Below, one piece after another: positions 16,824 through 25,198 of a stretch of 32,944 nt of DNA. Each line of letters opens with the position of its first letter. Positions within the stretch are counted from its first letter, which is position 1. The stretch lies in the NCBI GenBank assembly GCA_003136355.1, contig PLED01000089.1, positions 1,010 through 33,953 on the forward strand. The letters run 5' to 3'. The translations under genes and the position numbers were made by a program. The notes under the pieces were generated by a model that was not told the DNA's origin, searched no databases, and was given only the letters and a program-made list of their open reading frames with translations. This DNA is from Vulcanimicrobiota bacterium (GTDB taxonomy: Bacteria > Vulcanimicrobiota > Vulcanimicrobiia > Vulcanimicrobiales > Vulcanimicrobiaceae).

Positions 16824-17755
16824 TCCAGCCGGTCGAGTTGCGTCTGTATGTCCAGCCCCTCGCGCCGGACCCGAACGTCAAAATAGTAGACGGCGAAAAG
16901 CAAAGCGGTAAAGGTGCTGCTGACGAGCGAGATCGGAGCCGTCAGGATTCCGTAGAGGACGAGCGAGTGCGTCATCGCTTGGGCAAGCACCGCTACGATT
17001 CCGAGCACGATATACAGTCCGATGGAAATCGCAGTCAGCGCGAGGAAAACGAGCACCGCGCGCCCGAGCTCGCGCCGGTTGAAAATGCGCGCAAAGCCCG
17101 ACGTGATCGCCGGAAAGACTGCAGCTTTTTCGACCACGATCGAGATGAAGGCGAATCCCATCGCGAAGATGCAGAGCGCCAGCGACAATAGCCAAGCGAT
17201 CATGAAAACAGCGATGAGAACGCCGAACACGATGATGGCGGCGGTTGAACCGCGCACCACGAATAGGCCGGCGGCAAAGATCGCACCGAACGCGAATGCG
17301 CCCACAACCACCGCCGCCCCGATGATGAGAATCGTCATCAGTTCTGCGCCCAAAATGGCCGGCCACCGCCGCAAGGCGGCAGCGTAGCTCTGACGCCACG
17401 TCGGACGCTGGGAGCGGTAAAGATCGGCAACCCCCGACGCCGTCGCCGTGTTGGCAAACGGCAGCAAGAGCAGCTGCAGCAGCAGTACGAGCATAAGAAT
17501 GCTTTCAAACTGCACCAATCGGGCAAAAACGACCGGCGACGGCGTACTGGACGGATGCGTTGCCTGCTGCAGCACCTGCTGATACTCTCCGCTGCCGTAC
17601 GTCGAAAAGTAGGACGCAACCGTGAGCGGCAGGATGACCACCATCATGATGAGCGTGAAGAGTCCGAAGTACCGGACATAGAGCGTCACCGTGCGGTCGA
17701 AAATTTCGCCGATGCCCAACGGCCGAAGCGGCAAGGCGTCACCCGCAATGCTCAT
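16820..17755 (-). CDS. Multi-pass membrane protein (glycerophosphodiester phosphodiesterase membrane-domain-like)
   Basis: ATG at 17755 (MSIAGDALPLRPLGIGEIFDRTVTLYVRYFGLFTLI...), several TM helices; first gene of the operon. Confidence 0.7.
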   Translation of the reverse strand: MSIAGDALPLRPLGIGEIFDRTVTLYVRYFGLFTLIMMVVILPLTVASYFSTYGSGEYQQVLQQATHPSSTPSPVVFARLVQFESILMLVLLLQLLLLPFANTATASGVADLYRSQRPTWRQSYAAALRRWPAILGAELMTILIIGAAVVVGAFAFGAIFAAGLFVVRGSTAAIIVFGVLIAVFMIAWLLSLALCIFAMGFAFISIVVEKAAVFPAITSGFARIFNRRELGRAVLVFLALTAISIGLYIVLGIVAVLAQAMTHSLVLYGILTAPISLVSSTFTALLFAVYYFDVRVRREGLDIQTQLDRLE

Positions 17756-17805
17756 GGGCCGCCCTTCTTGAGGATTTGAACGGGGTCCTATGGTAATGAT
17801 AGCGG

Positions 17806-18441
17806 ATGCAATTGCTCGGGCAGATCGCCGCAATCACGCGCTATCCCGTAAAAAGCCTGGCGGGTGAAGAGCTGCAATCCGCGGAGATCGCGCCGGACGG
17901 CATCCCCGGCGACCGCGAAGCCGCCTTTTTCGTTACAGGGGGTCACGCGCGCGCCGGCAAGACCTATCGCGGAAAAGAACACAACCTGCTGCACCTAACG
18001 AGCGATAAGAATCGCGCGCAAGCGCTGGCGCGCGAAAACAACGTCGACGTGGAGCTGCGCCGCGGCGCCCGCTATTTCGACGATGCTCCGGTTTCGCTGA
18101 TCTTCGACCGCTGGGTCGAGGAAGTTTCTGCGGCTCTTTCGCGGCCGATGGATTTCCGGCGCTGGCGCCCCAATCTGTACGCGCTCGCCGCTGACGATTT
18201 CAGCTTTCTGGAACCCGATCTGACCGGAAGCACAATCGAAGTGGGAACTGCCGTCTTGCGCGTCCGCTATCCGATCGAACGCTGCGTGGCAACGACCTAT
18301 GACCCGGTGACCGGCGAGCCCGATCCGGACGTGCTGCGCTACGTCGCGCAGCAGCGCGGCGCTCTGCTGGGCGTTTACTGCGACGTGGAACTGGCCGGCG
18401 CCGTGCGCACCGGCGACACTTTGCGTTTGCGCGCGCGCTGA
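17806..18441 (+). CDS. MOSC domain-containing protein
   Basis: GQIAAITRYPVKSLAGEELQSAEIAPDGIPGDREAAFF and RWRPNLYALAADD...RVRYPIERCVATTYDPVTGEPDPDVLR. Confidence 0.88.
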   Translation: MQLLGQIAAITRYPVKSLAGEELQSAEIAPDGIPGDREAAFFVTGGHARAGKTYRGKEHNLLHLTSDKNRAQALARENNVDVELRRGARYFDDAPVSLIFDRWVEEVSAALSRPMDFRRWRPNLYALAADDFSFLEPDLTGSTIEVGTAVLRVRYPIERCVATTYDPVTGEPDPDVLRYVAQQRGALLGVYCDVELAGAVRTGDTLRLRAR

Positions 18442-18740
18442 ACGTCGCGCACGACCGACTCGAGCGCGTCGATATAGTCGAGGAAACGATCGCGGCCGGC
18501 GCGCGTGATACGCACCATCGTCTGCGGCCGGCCCTTGCCCGTGATGCGGCGCGTTTCCACGATATCCATCTCGGCAAGCGCGTGCAGATGACGGTTCAGG
18601 TTTCCGTCGGTGAGTTCGCACACTTCCTGGAGCTGCGTAAACGAAATTCCTTCGGGATGCGCGATCAGCGCGCTGCAAATAGCTAAGCGTCCGCGTTCGT
18701 GAAAGACGCGATCGAGTGCGCTCAATGCAAACTGCGTCAT
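18375..18740 (-). CDS. Winged-helix transcriptional regulator
   Basis: ATG at 18740; LDRVFHERGRLAICSALIAHPEGISFTQLQEVCELTDGNLNRHLHALAEMDIVETRRITGKGRPQTMVRITRAGRDRFLDYI. Confidence 0.88.
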   Translation of the reverse strand: MTQFALSALDRVFHERGRLAICSALIAHPEGISFTQLQEVCELTDGNLNRHLHALAEMDIVETRRITGKGRPQTMVRITRAGRDRFLDYIDALESVVRDVQRARKRKVSPVRTAPASSTSQ

Positions 18741-19345
18741 GCCGTTTCCCTTTCGCGATCGCGTATGACGATGGTGCCGATGACCGCCTGACCGGCGCCA
18801 AAACCGATCGCCAACACCCATGGCGCCAGCGCGACCGCCGGCGGCGCGAAAAGCAGAGCGGCGCCCGCAGCCAAAAATGCGACGCAGACCGGAACGACCG
18901 CGGGCGGCAGCATCGTGCGCGAAGCGATCAGTCCGACGCCGTAACAGCCGAACCAAACGCCCGGAAGAAACACGAACAGGTTCGCGCGCAAGAGCGCGAA
19001 CGAAAGTGCGGCTCCCAGCAGCAGGGCCGGCAAAATCGCAAAGCCCACGGTCGCGGTCTGCCAGCGTTCGCGCGCCGTAGCATCGTTGACATACCAGTGC
19101 GCGATGGCGCTGTAATTGAGGACGACCGACGCCGCGCAGCACGCAAACCAAATCGCAAAGTACAGCCGGCCGGCGTGCACCGAGGTGACCGCCGGGACCA
19201 ACAGCCACTGCACCACGCCGGCGGTCAGCGCAAATCCGCCGGAAACGAGCGCAGCTAAGCCGGAATAGCCTTTGAACCGCTGCACGCCGCTCAGCCGCTC
19301 GCGGACCTCGGCGATGTCGGCGAGGGCCCGTTCTAAATCGGTCAT
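18737..19345 (-). CDS. Multi-pass membrane protein, translationally coupled to the regulator
   Basis: ATGA overlap with 18740; multiple hydrophobic helices. Confidence 0.8.
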   Translation of the reverse strand: MTDLERALADIAEVRERLSGVQRFKGYSGLAALVSGGFALTAGVVQWLLVPAVTSVHAGRLYFAIWFACCAASVVLNYSAIAHWYVNDATARERWQTATVGFAILPALLLGAALSFALLRANLFVFLPGVWFGCYGVGLIASRTMLPPAVVPVCVAFLAAGAALLFAPPAVALAPWVLAIGFGAGQAVIGTIVIRDRERETA

Positions 19346-19351
19346 CCATTA

Positions 19352-19366
19352 CTTTGTATCACAAAG
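19352..19366. promoter_or_regulatory. Palindromic operator candidate CTTTGTATCACAAAG
   Basis: Perfect 6-bp arms CTTTGT/ACAAAG around a 3-bp spacer, just upstream of the ATG of the membrane protein-regulator operon (19345). Confidence 0.6.
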
Positions 19367-19457
19367 CGGCGCGACGCTCAACCCGCAGGCGGGACGGCCG
19401 AGACCGCCTAAGGCCTGCTCGTCTTCCTTGCTTTCTTCTCACATTAAGGAGCCTTGC

Positions 19458-19859
19458 GTGAAAAACACCACACCGAAAATCGACCGCGCGACTTTGCTCA
19501 AGGGCGGGGGAACCGCAGCACTGGCAGCAGTGCTCGCCGGCACCATGGAAGCGGACGCCGACGCCTGCTGTTTTCCCATCGACCTGAGCTATGGTGATAA
19601 TCTTACTAGCATGGCAGCAACACCGATCGAAAATACGAGTTCCCGGAGAAGAAAAACCGGCGCGACGGAATTCACTGCGGTGAGAATTTGGGCACCGAAG
19701 CCGGGTGGCGGCGGTCCTGCCCAGCCCACCACGCCGTGGACGCTCCTTTTTACCGCTTCCGAAGCATTTGTGTCCGGCAATGATGAGAATGGGAATCCGC
19801 ACGGGAGCCACGGCAAGCCCAAGGCTCTAGGCGGAGAAATTTGGGTGTACGTTAAGTAG
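19458..19859 (+). CDS. Small hypothetical protein with N-terminal hydrophobic (signal-like) segment
   Basis: GTG at 19458 preceded by AAGGAG; VKNTTPKIDRATLLKGGGTAALAAVLAGTMEADADACCFP... Confidence 0.6.
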   Translation: MKNTTPKIDRATLLKGGGTAALAAVLAGTMEADADACCFPIDLSYGDNLTSMAATPIENTSSRRRKTGATEFTAVRIWAPKPGGGGPAQPTTPWTLLFTASEAFVSGNDENGNPHGSHGKPKALGGEIWVYVK

Positions 19860-22548
19860 TCGTCACTTCCGAGCGGCGGCTCAAGCGAAGAAGCAATGCT
19901 TGAGCCGCCGCTTTCCAGTTCGTCGTCAGTTGCGCGGGTTGGTCGATAGCATCGCCGAAACGCGCACGCAGTTTTGCCTCCGCTTCCTCGTGGCCCAAAG
20001 ACGTTTTCTCGTTCAGTGAGTACATCCGCCGGATAGAGGACGCCAACGCAAAGGCATCTCTTGCAGCTCCGGCATCTTGCCTGTGAAGTAATACTACTGC
20101 GCACGATTCCAAACTGTTCACGACGAGATTAGGCGCATCAACTCGTATTGCCGTGTCGAGACTTTCGGCCGCGAACTCGTCCGCCTCGGCAACCCGTTCC
20201 CGGTACACCGAATCCACGGCCATTGCAGCCAGAATGTCCGACTCGCCGAACTCGTTCTTCAGGTCACGCTTTATCGTCAGCGCTTGATCGAACAATGTGG
20301 CCGCGCGGTCGAAGTCGCCGCGTTTAAAGGCGAGCGTTCCTTGCAGTGCGGTAACCGTCGCGCCAACATCGGGATCGCCAAGAACTCTTGCCGCCGTCAC
20401 GCATTCCGAAAGGAGCTGCGCGGCGGCCTCGAGTTCCCCGTGCTGAAGCTTGATAGCTGCGCAGTTGGCACTGGACGTCACGAAAGCGCGCTCTTGCCCG
20501 GATTGCTTGCAGCGCGCGGCGATGTCGCAATAGAGCCGCTCGGCGCCGGCAGAGTTTCCCCGGCGGCTCTCGTTGACCGCCAGCGCATGCAGAGCTGCCA
20601 GCACGCCGGCCCCATCGTCTTTCTGATGGTAAAGCCGGAGAGCGCGCTTAGCTAGCGAGTCTGCCTCGTCGTAGCCACCTTCGATACTGGCGAAGGTGGC
20701 CGCGTGCCGTAAAATGTTCGGTGGCGCAGCGTCGCCGGCGCTCATGTCCAGGAAGCGCTTAAGCCACGCGCGCCCTTCTTTCACTGTGCGGCGTATGTAC
20801 CAGTAACGATATAAGCCTAAAAGCATCTCCCCCAGACGCGGCTGTTTGTCTTCGAAGCCAAACTCGAGGGCTGCGCGAACGTTTGCGATTTCATCGTCCA
20901 CGGCAGTTAGCCAGGATGCCAGCTCATCGTGCGCAAGCGTCGTAGCACCTCGTTCGGCCAGCGCGCAAAATATTTCAAAATACGCCAGCCGGGAACGGTT
21001 CAAGAGCTCGGCATCAGTTCGTTCGCACGCGTATTCGCGGATAACGTCTAGGATACGGTAGCGGCTTTCGGCGTCGAAAGCGACGGCCAGAAACGATTTG
21101 TCGACCAGCGCTTCCACGATATTCAGCGCCTCTGTTTCGCCCGCGACCGAAGCGATCGCCTCGCATGACGGTAATGTAAATCCCCCGACAAACAGCGAAA
21201 GACAGCCTAATAGCGCCCGCTCGCGCGCCGATAGCAGCTCGTAGCTCCACGCGATGGTCGCGCGCAACGTGTTGTGGCGGACGTCGTCGATGTTTGAAGC
21301 GCGCAGGAACGCGAGCTGCGATCCGAGGCGCGCGCGTATGTCGTGCAGCGAAAATGTCGATAGGCGGGCCGCCGAAAGTTCGATCGCCAGCGGGATGCCC
21401 TGAAGGGCCTTCGCGATAGCAGCAAGATCATCCGGATCACCGGCTGGATCGAAATTATGAACTGCAGACTGGGCGCGCTCGATAAACAGACGCGCCGCCG
21501 CTTCATCGTCCACGGGCCCCAAGCGGAAGATCTGCTCGCCGCGAACGTGGAGCGATTCCCGGCTCGTCGCCACGATTCGCACGCCTTTCGCGTTGTCGAG
21601 GATCGTCTTTGCGGCAGAGCCGATCGCCGGCATCAGGTGTTCGGCGTTGTCGAGCACGATCAGTAAGCGCTTGCGTCCGAGCTCGCGCAGCAGCGTCGTC
21701 TCGATTGGTTCACCGGAGGCTTCTCCAACGCCAAGGGTGCCCGCGATTGTTTGCGATGCGAGCGCGGGATCGGAAACCGGTGCAAGCCGTACGAGCCAGA
21801 CGCCGTCTTCGAATTCATCCAGCAATTCCGCGCCCAGCTGAATTGCCAGCCGAGTTTTTCCTATTCCGCCCGGGCCGCATAGCGTGACGAGGCGTTTTTG
21901 CGCGACCAGGGCGCGCAACTCTTGCAACTCGCCATCGCGACCAACGAAACTCGACAGCTCCAGCGGCAAGTTGTTCGGACGGAAGTCCAGCGTGCGCGGG
22001 GGCGGAAAGTCGCGCTGCAGCTGCGGAGCGCAGAGTTGAAAAATCGTTTCGGGTTCGGCGAGGTCGCGCAGGCGGTGAGTGCCGAGATTTATGCAGTCGA
22101 CTCCAGGCGGCAGCTCGCCGCTCACCAGCGCGGCAGTTGCCGAGGACAGCAATATTTGTCCGCCATAGCCGCATGCCATCAGGCGCGCCGCCCGGTTGAG
22201 CGCCGGTCCGAAATAGTCGTCGTCGGCAGAAAGCGCGTTGCCCGTATGCACGCCGATGCGAATGCGCAGTTCGCCGACCGCTCTATCCCACGCTTGGCCG
22301 GCAAGCTTCCGTTGCACTTCGACGGCAGCCGCAGCTGCGCGAGCGGGCACCGGAAAGACGCAACAAAAACCGTCGCCTAAGCGCTTGAAGACGTTGCCGC
22401 CGTGCGCTTGTAAAGTTTCGGAAACGATCGCGTCATGCGTAGCGAGCGCCTGCGCCATGGCGTCGGGCGCGTGATCCCAGCGAGCCGTGCTGCCTTCTAT
22501 ATCCGTGAAAACAAAAGTCAGCACACCGGTCTGAGGCAGCGGGTGCAT
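19852..22548 (-). CDS. Class III adenylate/guanylate cyclase domain fused to STAND (NB-ARC-like) ATPase and TPR repeats
   Basis: FVFTDIEGSTARWDHAP, VFKRLGDGFCCVFP, RIGVHTGNA, ALNRAARLMACGYGGQILLSS; VTLCGPGGIGKTRLAIQLG; C-terminal helical repeats. Confidence 0.9.
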   Translation of the reverse strand: MHPLPQTGVLTFVFTDIEGSTARWDHAPDAMAQALATHDAIVSETLQAHGGNVFKRLGDGFCCVFPVPARAAAAAVEVQRKLAGQAWDRAVGELRIRIGVHTGNALSADDDYFGPALNRAARLMACGYGGQILLSSATAALVSGELPPGVDCINLGTHRLRDLAEPETIFQLCAPQLQRDFPPPRTLDFRPNNLPLELSSFVGRDGELQELRALVAQKRLVTLCGPGGIGKTRLAIQLGAELLDEFEDGVWLVRLAPVSDPALASQTIAGTLGVGEASGEPIETTLLRELGRKRLLIVLDNAEHLMPAIGSAAKTILDNAKGVRIVATSRESLHVRGEQIFRLGPVDDEAAARLFIERAQSAVHNFDPAGDPDDLAAIAKALQGIPLAIELSAARLSTFSLHDIRARLGSQLAFLRASNIDDVRHNTLRATIAWSYELLSARERALLGCLSLFVGGFTLPSCEAIASVAGETEALNIVEALVDKSFLAVAFDAESRYRILDVIREYACERTDAELLNRSRLAYFEIFCALAERGATTLAHDELASWLTAVDDEIANVRAALEFGFEDKQPRLGEMLLGLYRYWYIRRTVKEGRAWLKRFLDMSAGDAAPPNILRHAATFASIEGGYDEADSLAKRALRLYHQKDDGAGVLAALHALAVNESRRGNSAGAERLYCDIAARCKQSGQERAFVTSSANCAAIKLQHGELEAAAQLLSECVTAARVLGDPDVGATVTALQGTLAFKRGDFDRAATLFDQALTIKRDLKNEFGESDILAAMAVDSVYRERVAEADEFAAESLDTAIRVDAPNLVVNSLESCAVVLLHRQDAGAARDAFALASSIRRMYSLNEKTSLGHEEAEAKLRARFGDAIDQPAQLTTNWKAAAQALLLRLSRRSEVTTT

Positions 22549-22563
22549 AGGAGAACTTTCCGG

Positions 22564-23172
22564 CTAGAGCGTGCGGCGGCCTTCGATGGCTTTCGCCAGC
22601 GTTACCTCATCGGCGTAATCCAGATCGCCGCCGATGGGCAATCCATAGGCAAGTCTCGTCACAGCCGATGCGAGCGGGGTAAGCAGCCGCGAAAGATAGA
22701 CCGCAGTAGCTTCTCCTTCCGCGTTCGGATTGGTCGCTAAAATAATCTCGTGCGGGTTTTCCTTACCGACGCGATCGACCAGTTCTTTGACGCGCAATTG
22801 CGCCGGACCGATTCCGTCCATCGGCGAGATCAGTCCGCCGAGCACGTGATAGCGGCCCTTGTACGCGCCGGTGCGTTCGAGCGCGAAAATATCTTTGGCT
22901 TCGGCAACAACGCAGATTATCGTGGCGTCGCGGCGCTCGTCGGTGCAGATCGGACACGGATCCTCTTCGGTGATCGAAAAGCAGTTGGAACACAGCCGCA
23001 CGCGATCTTTCACCGCGAGGATCGCTTCGGCTAGGGATTGCGCTTCGTTGCGCGGACGGTTCAGCAAATAAAAGACGAGCCGCGCTGCTGTTTTCGGACC
23101 GATGGTCGGCAGCTTGCTCAGTTCGTTGATCAGTGCTTGAACCGGGCCCGCGATGGAGCCAGAGTTTGGCAC
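22564..23172 (-). CDS. recR: Recombination protein RecR
   Basis: LSKLPTIGPKTAARLVFYLL, CSNCFSITEEDPCPIC, VVAEAKDIFALERTGAYKGRYHVLGGLISPMDGIGP, ATNPNAEGEATAVYLSRLL. Confidence 0.97.
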   Translation of the reverse strand: MPNSGSIAGPVQALINELSKLPTIGPKTAARLVFYLLNRPRNEAQSLAEAILAVKDRVRLCSNCFSITEEDPCPICTDERRDATIICVVAEAKDIFALERTGAYKGRYHVLGGLISPMDGIGPAQLRVKELVDRVGKENPHEIILATNPNAEGEATAVYLSRLLTPLASAVTRLAYGLPIGGDLDYADEVTLAKAIEGRRTL

Positions 23173-23481
23173 TTAGGACAAGCCGGGTATGCGCAAGCCG
23201 CCCGTAACTTGGCCCATGCGCGATTGGGTAGCCTCATCGGCTTTCTTGAGCGCATCGTTGCAAGCCACGACGATCAGATCTTCGAGTGTCTCGGCGTCAT
23301 CCGGATCGATCGCTTCAGCGGCGATTTTCACGGCTTTCACGCGATGATCGCACGACATCTCGACGCGCACGGCTTCGCCGCCGGCGTTGCCCGTTACGAC
23401 CGTTTCCGCGAGCTCTTCCTGAGCTTTGGTCATCTCTTGCTGCATCTTGCGCATCTGCGCCATGATGTTGGCCTGGTTCAT
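23173..23481 (-). CDS. YbaB/EbfC family nucleoid-associated protein
   Basis: MNQANIMAQMRKMQQEMTKAQEELAETVVTGNAGGEAVRVEMSCDHRVKAVKI; between dnaX and recR. Confidence 0.95.
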   Translation of the reverse strand: MNQANIMAQMRKMQQEMTKAQEELAETVVTGNAGGEAVRVEMSCDHRVKAVKIAAEAIDPDDAETLEDLIVVACNDALKKADEATQSRMGQVTGGLRIPGLS

Positions 23482-25074
23482 TTAGGTCATCCGTTCGTTG
23501 ATGTAGGAAAGGAGTTCGTCCGGATCGTCGGGCGGCGGCGCCGGAGACGCGTTCTTGGGCGAGGCTTCAACCCTAAAACGCACGCGCAGCGGCGCGCCCA
23601 GCACCTCCGCGATCGCATCTTCGATCATCTTCGCGTTATCCTTGAGCGTTTCGGCAAATATGGCGTTGGGCAGCTTGATCACCAGCGCGTTGCCTTCGAT
23701 CGCTTCGGGTTGAGCGCGCGAGAGCTGCGTTCGCAGCGATTGACGTTCGCCTTCGACCCGCGTGCGAATCGACTGCCACGCCGAGCGGACTTTCTGAATC
23801 GTGAGCGGACCGTTCGAGCTCGTTTTCTCTGCAGTTGGCGGCAGTTCTGCCGGCAGCGGCGGCCCGTCGGGCGGCGTTGTGATTTCCGCGGCGGGTTTTG
23901 GTGCGGCCGGTTTCGGTGCGGCTCTTGGTGTGGCCGGTTGCGGCGCGCCGGATTCGAGAACGCTGACGCGCGAGGAGATCGCGTCCAATGTCGGATCTTC
24001 CGCCGCTAATGTGAATCGAAGGAGTGCGGTTTCCAACTCGAGACGGGGATTGCCGCTGGAGCGAACTGTGGAAAGCGCTTCGGCCAACAGACGCAGCGCG
24101 CGCACGATCTGCGCTTGGGTGAGCTCCTTGCTTCTGCCCACGGCTGCTTCCGCGTCGGCGGGCGCGAGATCGCGCGCGAGGAGTGCCGGATCGATGCGCG
24201 CGACCAAGAGGTTGCGAAACTCGGCGATCATCCCGCGGATCAGCACTTGCATATCGGTCCCGGCGTCGCTCGCCTCGTCGATCGTCTTCAGCGCACCGGC
24301 GGCATCGCGCGCGATCGCGCGATCGAGCAGCATGCGCGCGTACGTGCGGCCGCTGGCGCCGAACGCCAGCTCGACGGTAGCCGCATCGATCTTGCCATCG
24401 GCAAACGCCGCGGCCTGTTCGAGCATCGTCAGCGCATCGCGCAATCCGCCATCGGCGCGGTAAGCGATGGCGGAAAGCGCCGAATCGTCGATCGGGATTT
24501 TCTCGGCCGCGGCGATCTCGCGCATGCGCTCGATCATGACCGGTATGGCGATGCGTCTGAACGCATAGCGCTGACAGCGAGAAAGAATCGTCAGCGGAAG
24601 TTTTTCGGGCTCGGTCGTCGCGAGAATGAAGACCGCGTGTGGCGGCGGCTCTTCCAGCGTTTTCAGAAACGCGTTGGCGCCTTCTTTGGTGAGCATGTGC
24701 GCCTCGTCGATGATGTACACTTTCATGCGCATCGCCGCCGGCGCAAACTTCACGGCGTCACGGAGCGCGCGGATTTCGTCGATGCCGCGATTGCTGGCCG
24801 CGTCGATCTCGAGTACGTCGAGCGCGGTGCCGGAAAGAATCGCGCGACAGTTTTCGCACGTGTTGTCCGGCGTGGGCGTTGGGCCGTTGACGCAGTCGAT
24901 GCAGCGCGCCAAGATTTTTGCGGCCGAGGTTTTCCCCGAACCGCGCGGTCCCGAGAAAAGGTACGCGTGGGCCAGCTTGCCGCCGGAGATCGCGCTGGTC
25001 AGCGTGCGGACGACGGCTTCTTGGCCGACCAATTCGGCGAAACTCTTGGGCCGCCAGTCGCGATACAGGGACAC
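23482..25074 (-). CDS. dnaX: DNA polymerase III subunit gamma/tau (GTG start)
   Basis: SLYRDWRPKSFAELVGQEAVVRTLTSAI, FSGPRGSGKTSAAKILA, zinc Cys set CIDC...CENC, VYIIDEAHMLTKEGANAFLKTLEEPP. Confidence 0.97.
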   Translation of the reverse strand: MSLYRDWRPKSFAELVGQEAVVRTLTSAISGGKLAHAYLFSGPRGSGKTSAAKILARCIDCVNGPTPTPDNTCENCRAILSGTALDVLEIDAASNRGIDEIRALRDAVKFAPAAMRMKVYIIDEAHMLTKEGANAFLKTLEEPPPHAVFILATTEPEKLPLTILSRCQRYAFRRIAIPVMIERMREIAAAEKIPIDDSALSAIAYRADGGLRDALTMLEQAAAFADGKIDAATVELAFGASGRTYARMLLDRAIARDAAGALKTIDEASDAGTDMQVLIRGMIAEFRNLLVARIDPALLARDLAPADAEAAVGRSKELTQAQIVRALRLLAEALSTVRSSGNPRLELETALLRFTLAAEDPTLDAISSRVSVLESGAPQPATPRAAPKPAAPKPAAEITTPPDGPPLPAELPPTAEKTSSNGPLTIQKVRSAWQSIRTRVEGERQSLRTQLSRAQPEAIEGNALVIKLPNAIFAETLKDNAKMIEDAIAEVLGAPLRVRFRVEASPKNASPAPPPDDPDELLSYINERMT

Positions 25075-25117
25075 CCCGGATAGTACTTTTCAGCGTTTCG
25101 GCGCGCCTGCCGCGGGG

Positions 25118-25123
25118 TATACT
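25118..25123 (+). promoter_or_regulatory. Candidate -10 element TATACT for recQ-like gene
   Basis: TATACT 75 nt upstream of the ATG; weak TTTCGG 16 nt further upstream. Confidence 0.35.
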
Positions 25124-25198
25124 TGTCACGCTTAGCGCTTCTTTTCTTTAACAAAGAGGCGGAATCGCACGTCCCGGCGGCCGTGCAGCGGAGAGAGA

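Noticed and set aside
23482-25074. Programmed -1 frameshift in dnaX (A AAA AAG type)
   Set aside because: No slippery heptamer seen in the reading frame.
23038-25083. Long + strand ORFs (323 aa and 322 aa) opposite ybaB/dnaX
   Set aside because: Antisense shadows of canonical dnaX-ybaB-recR.
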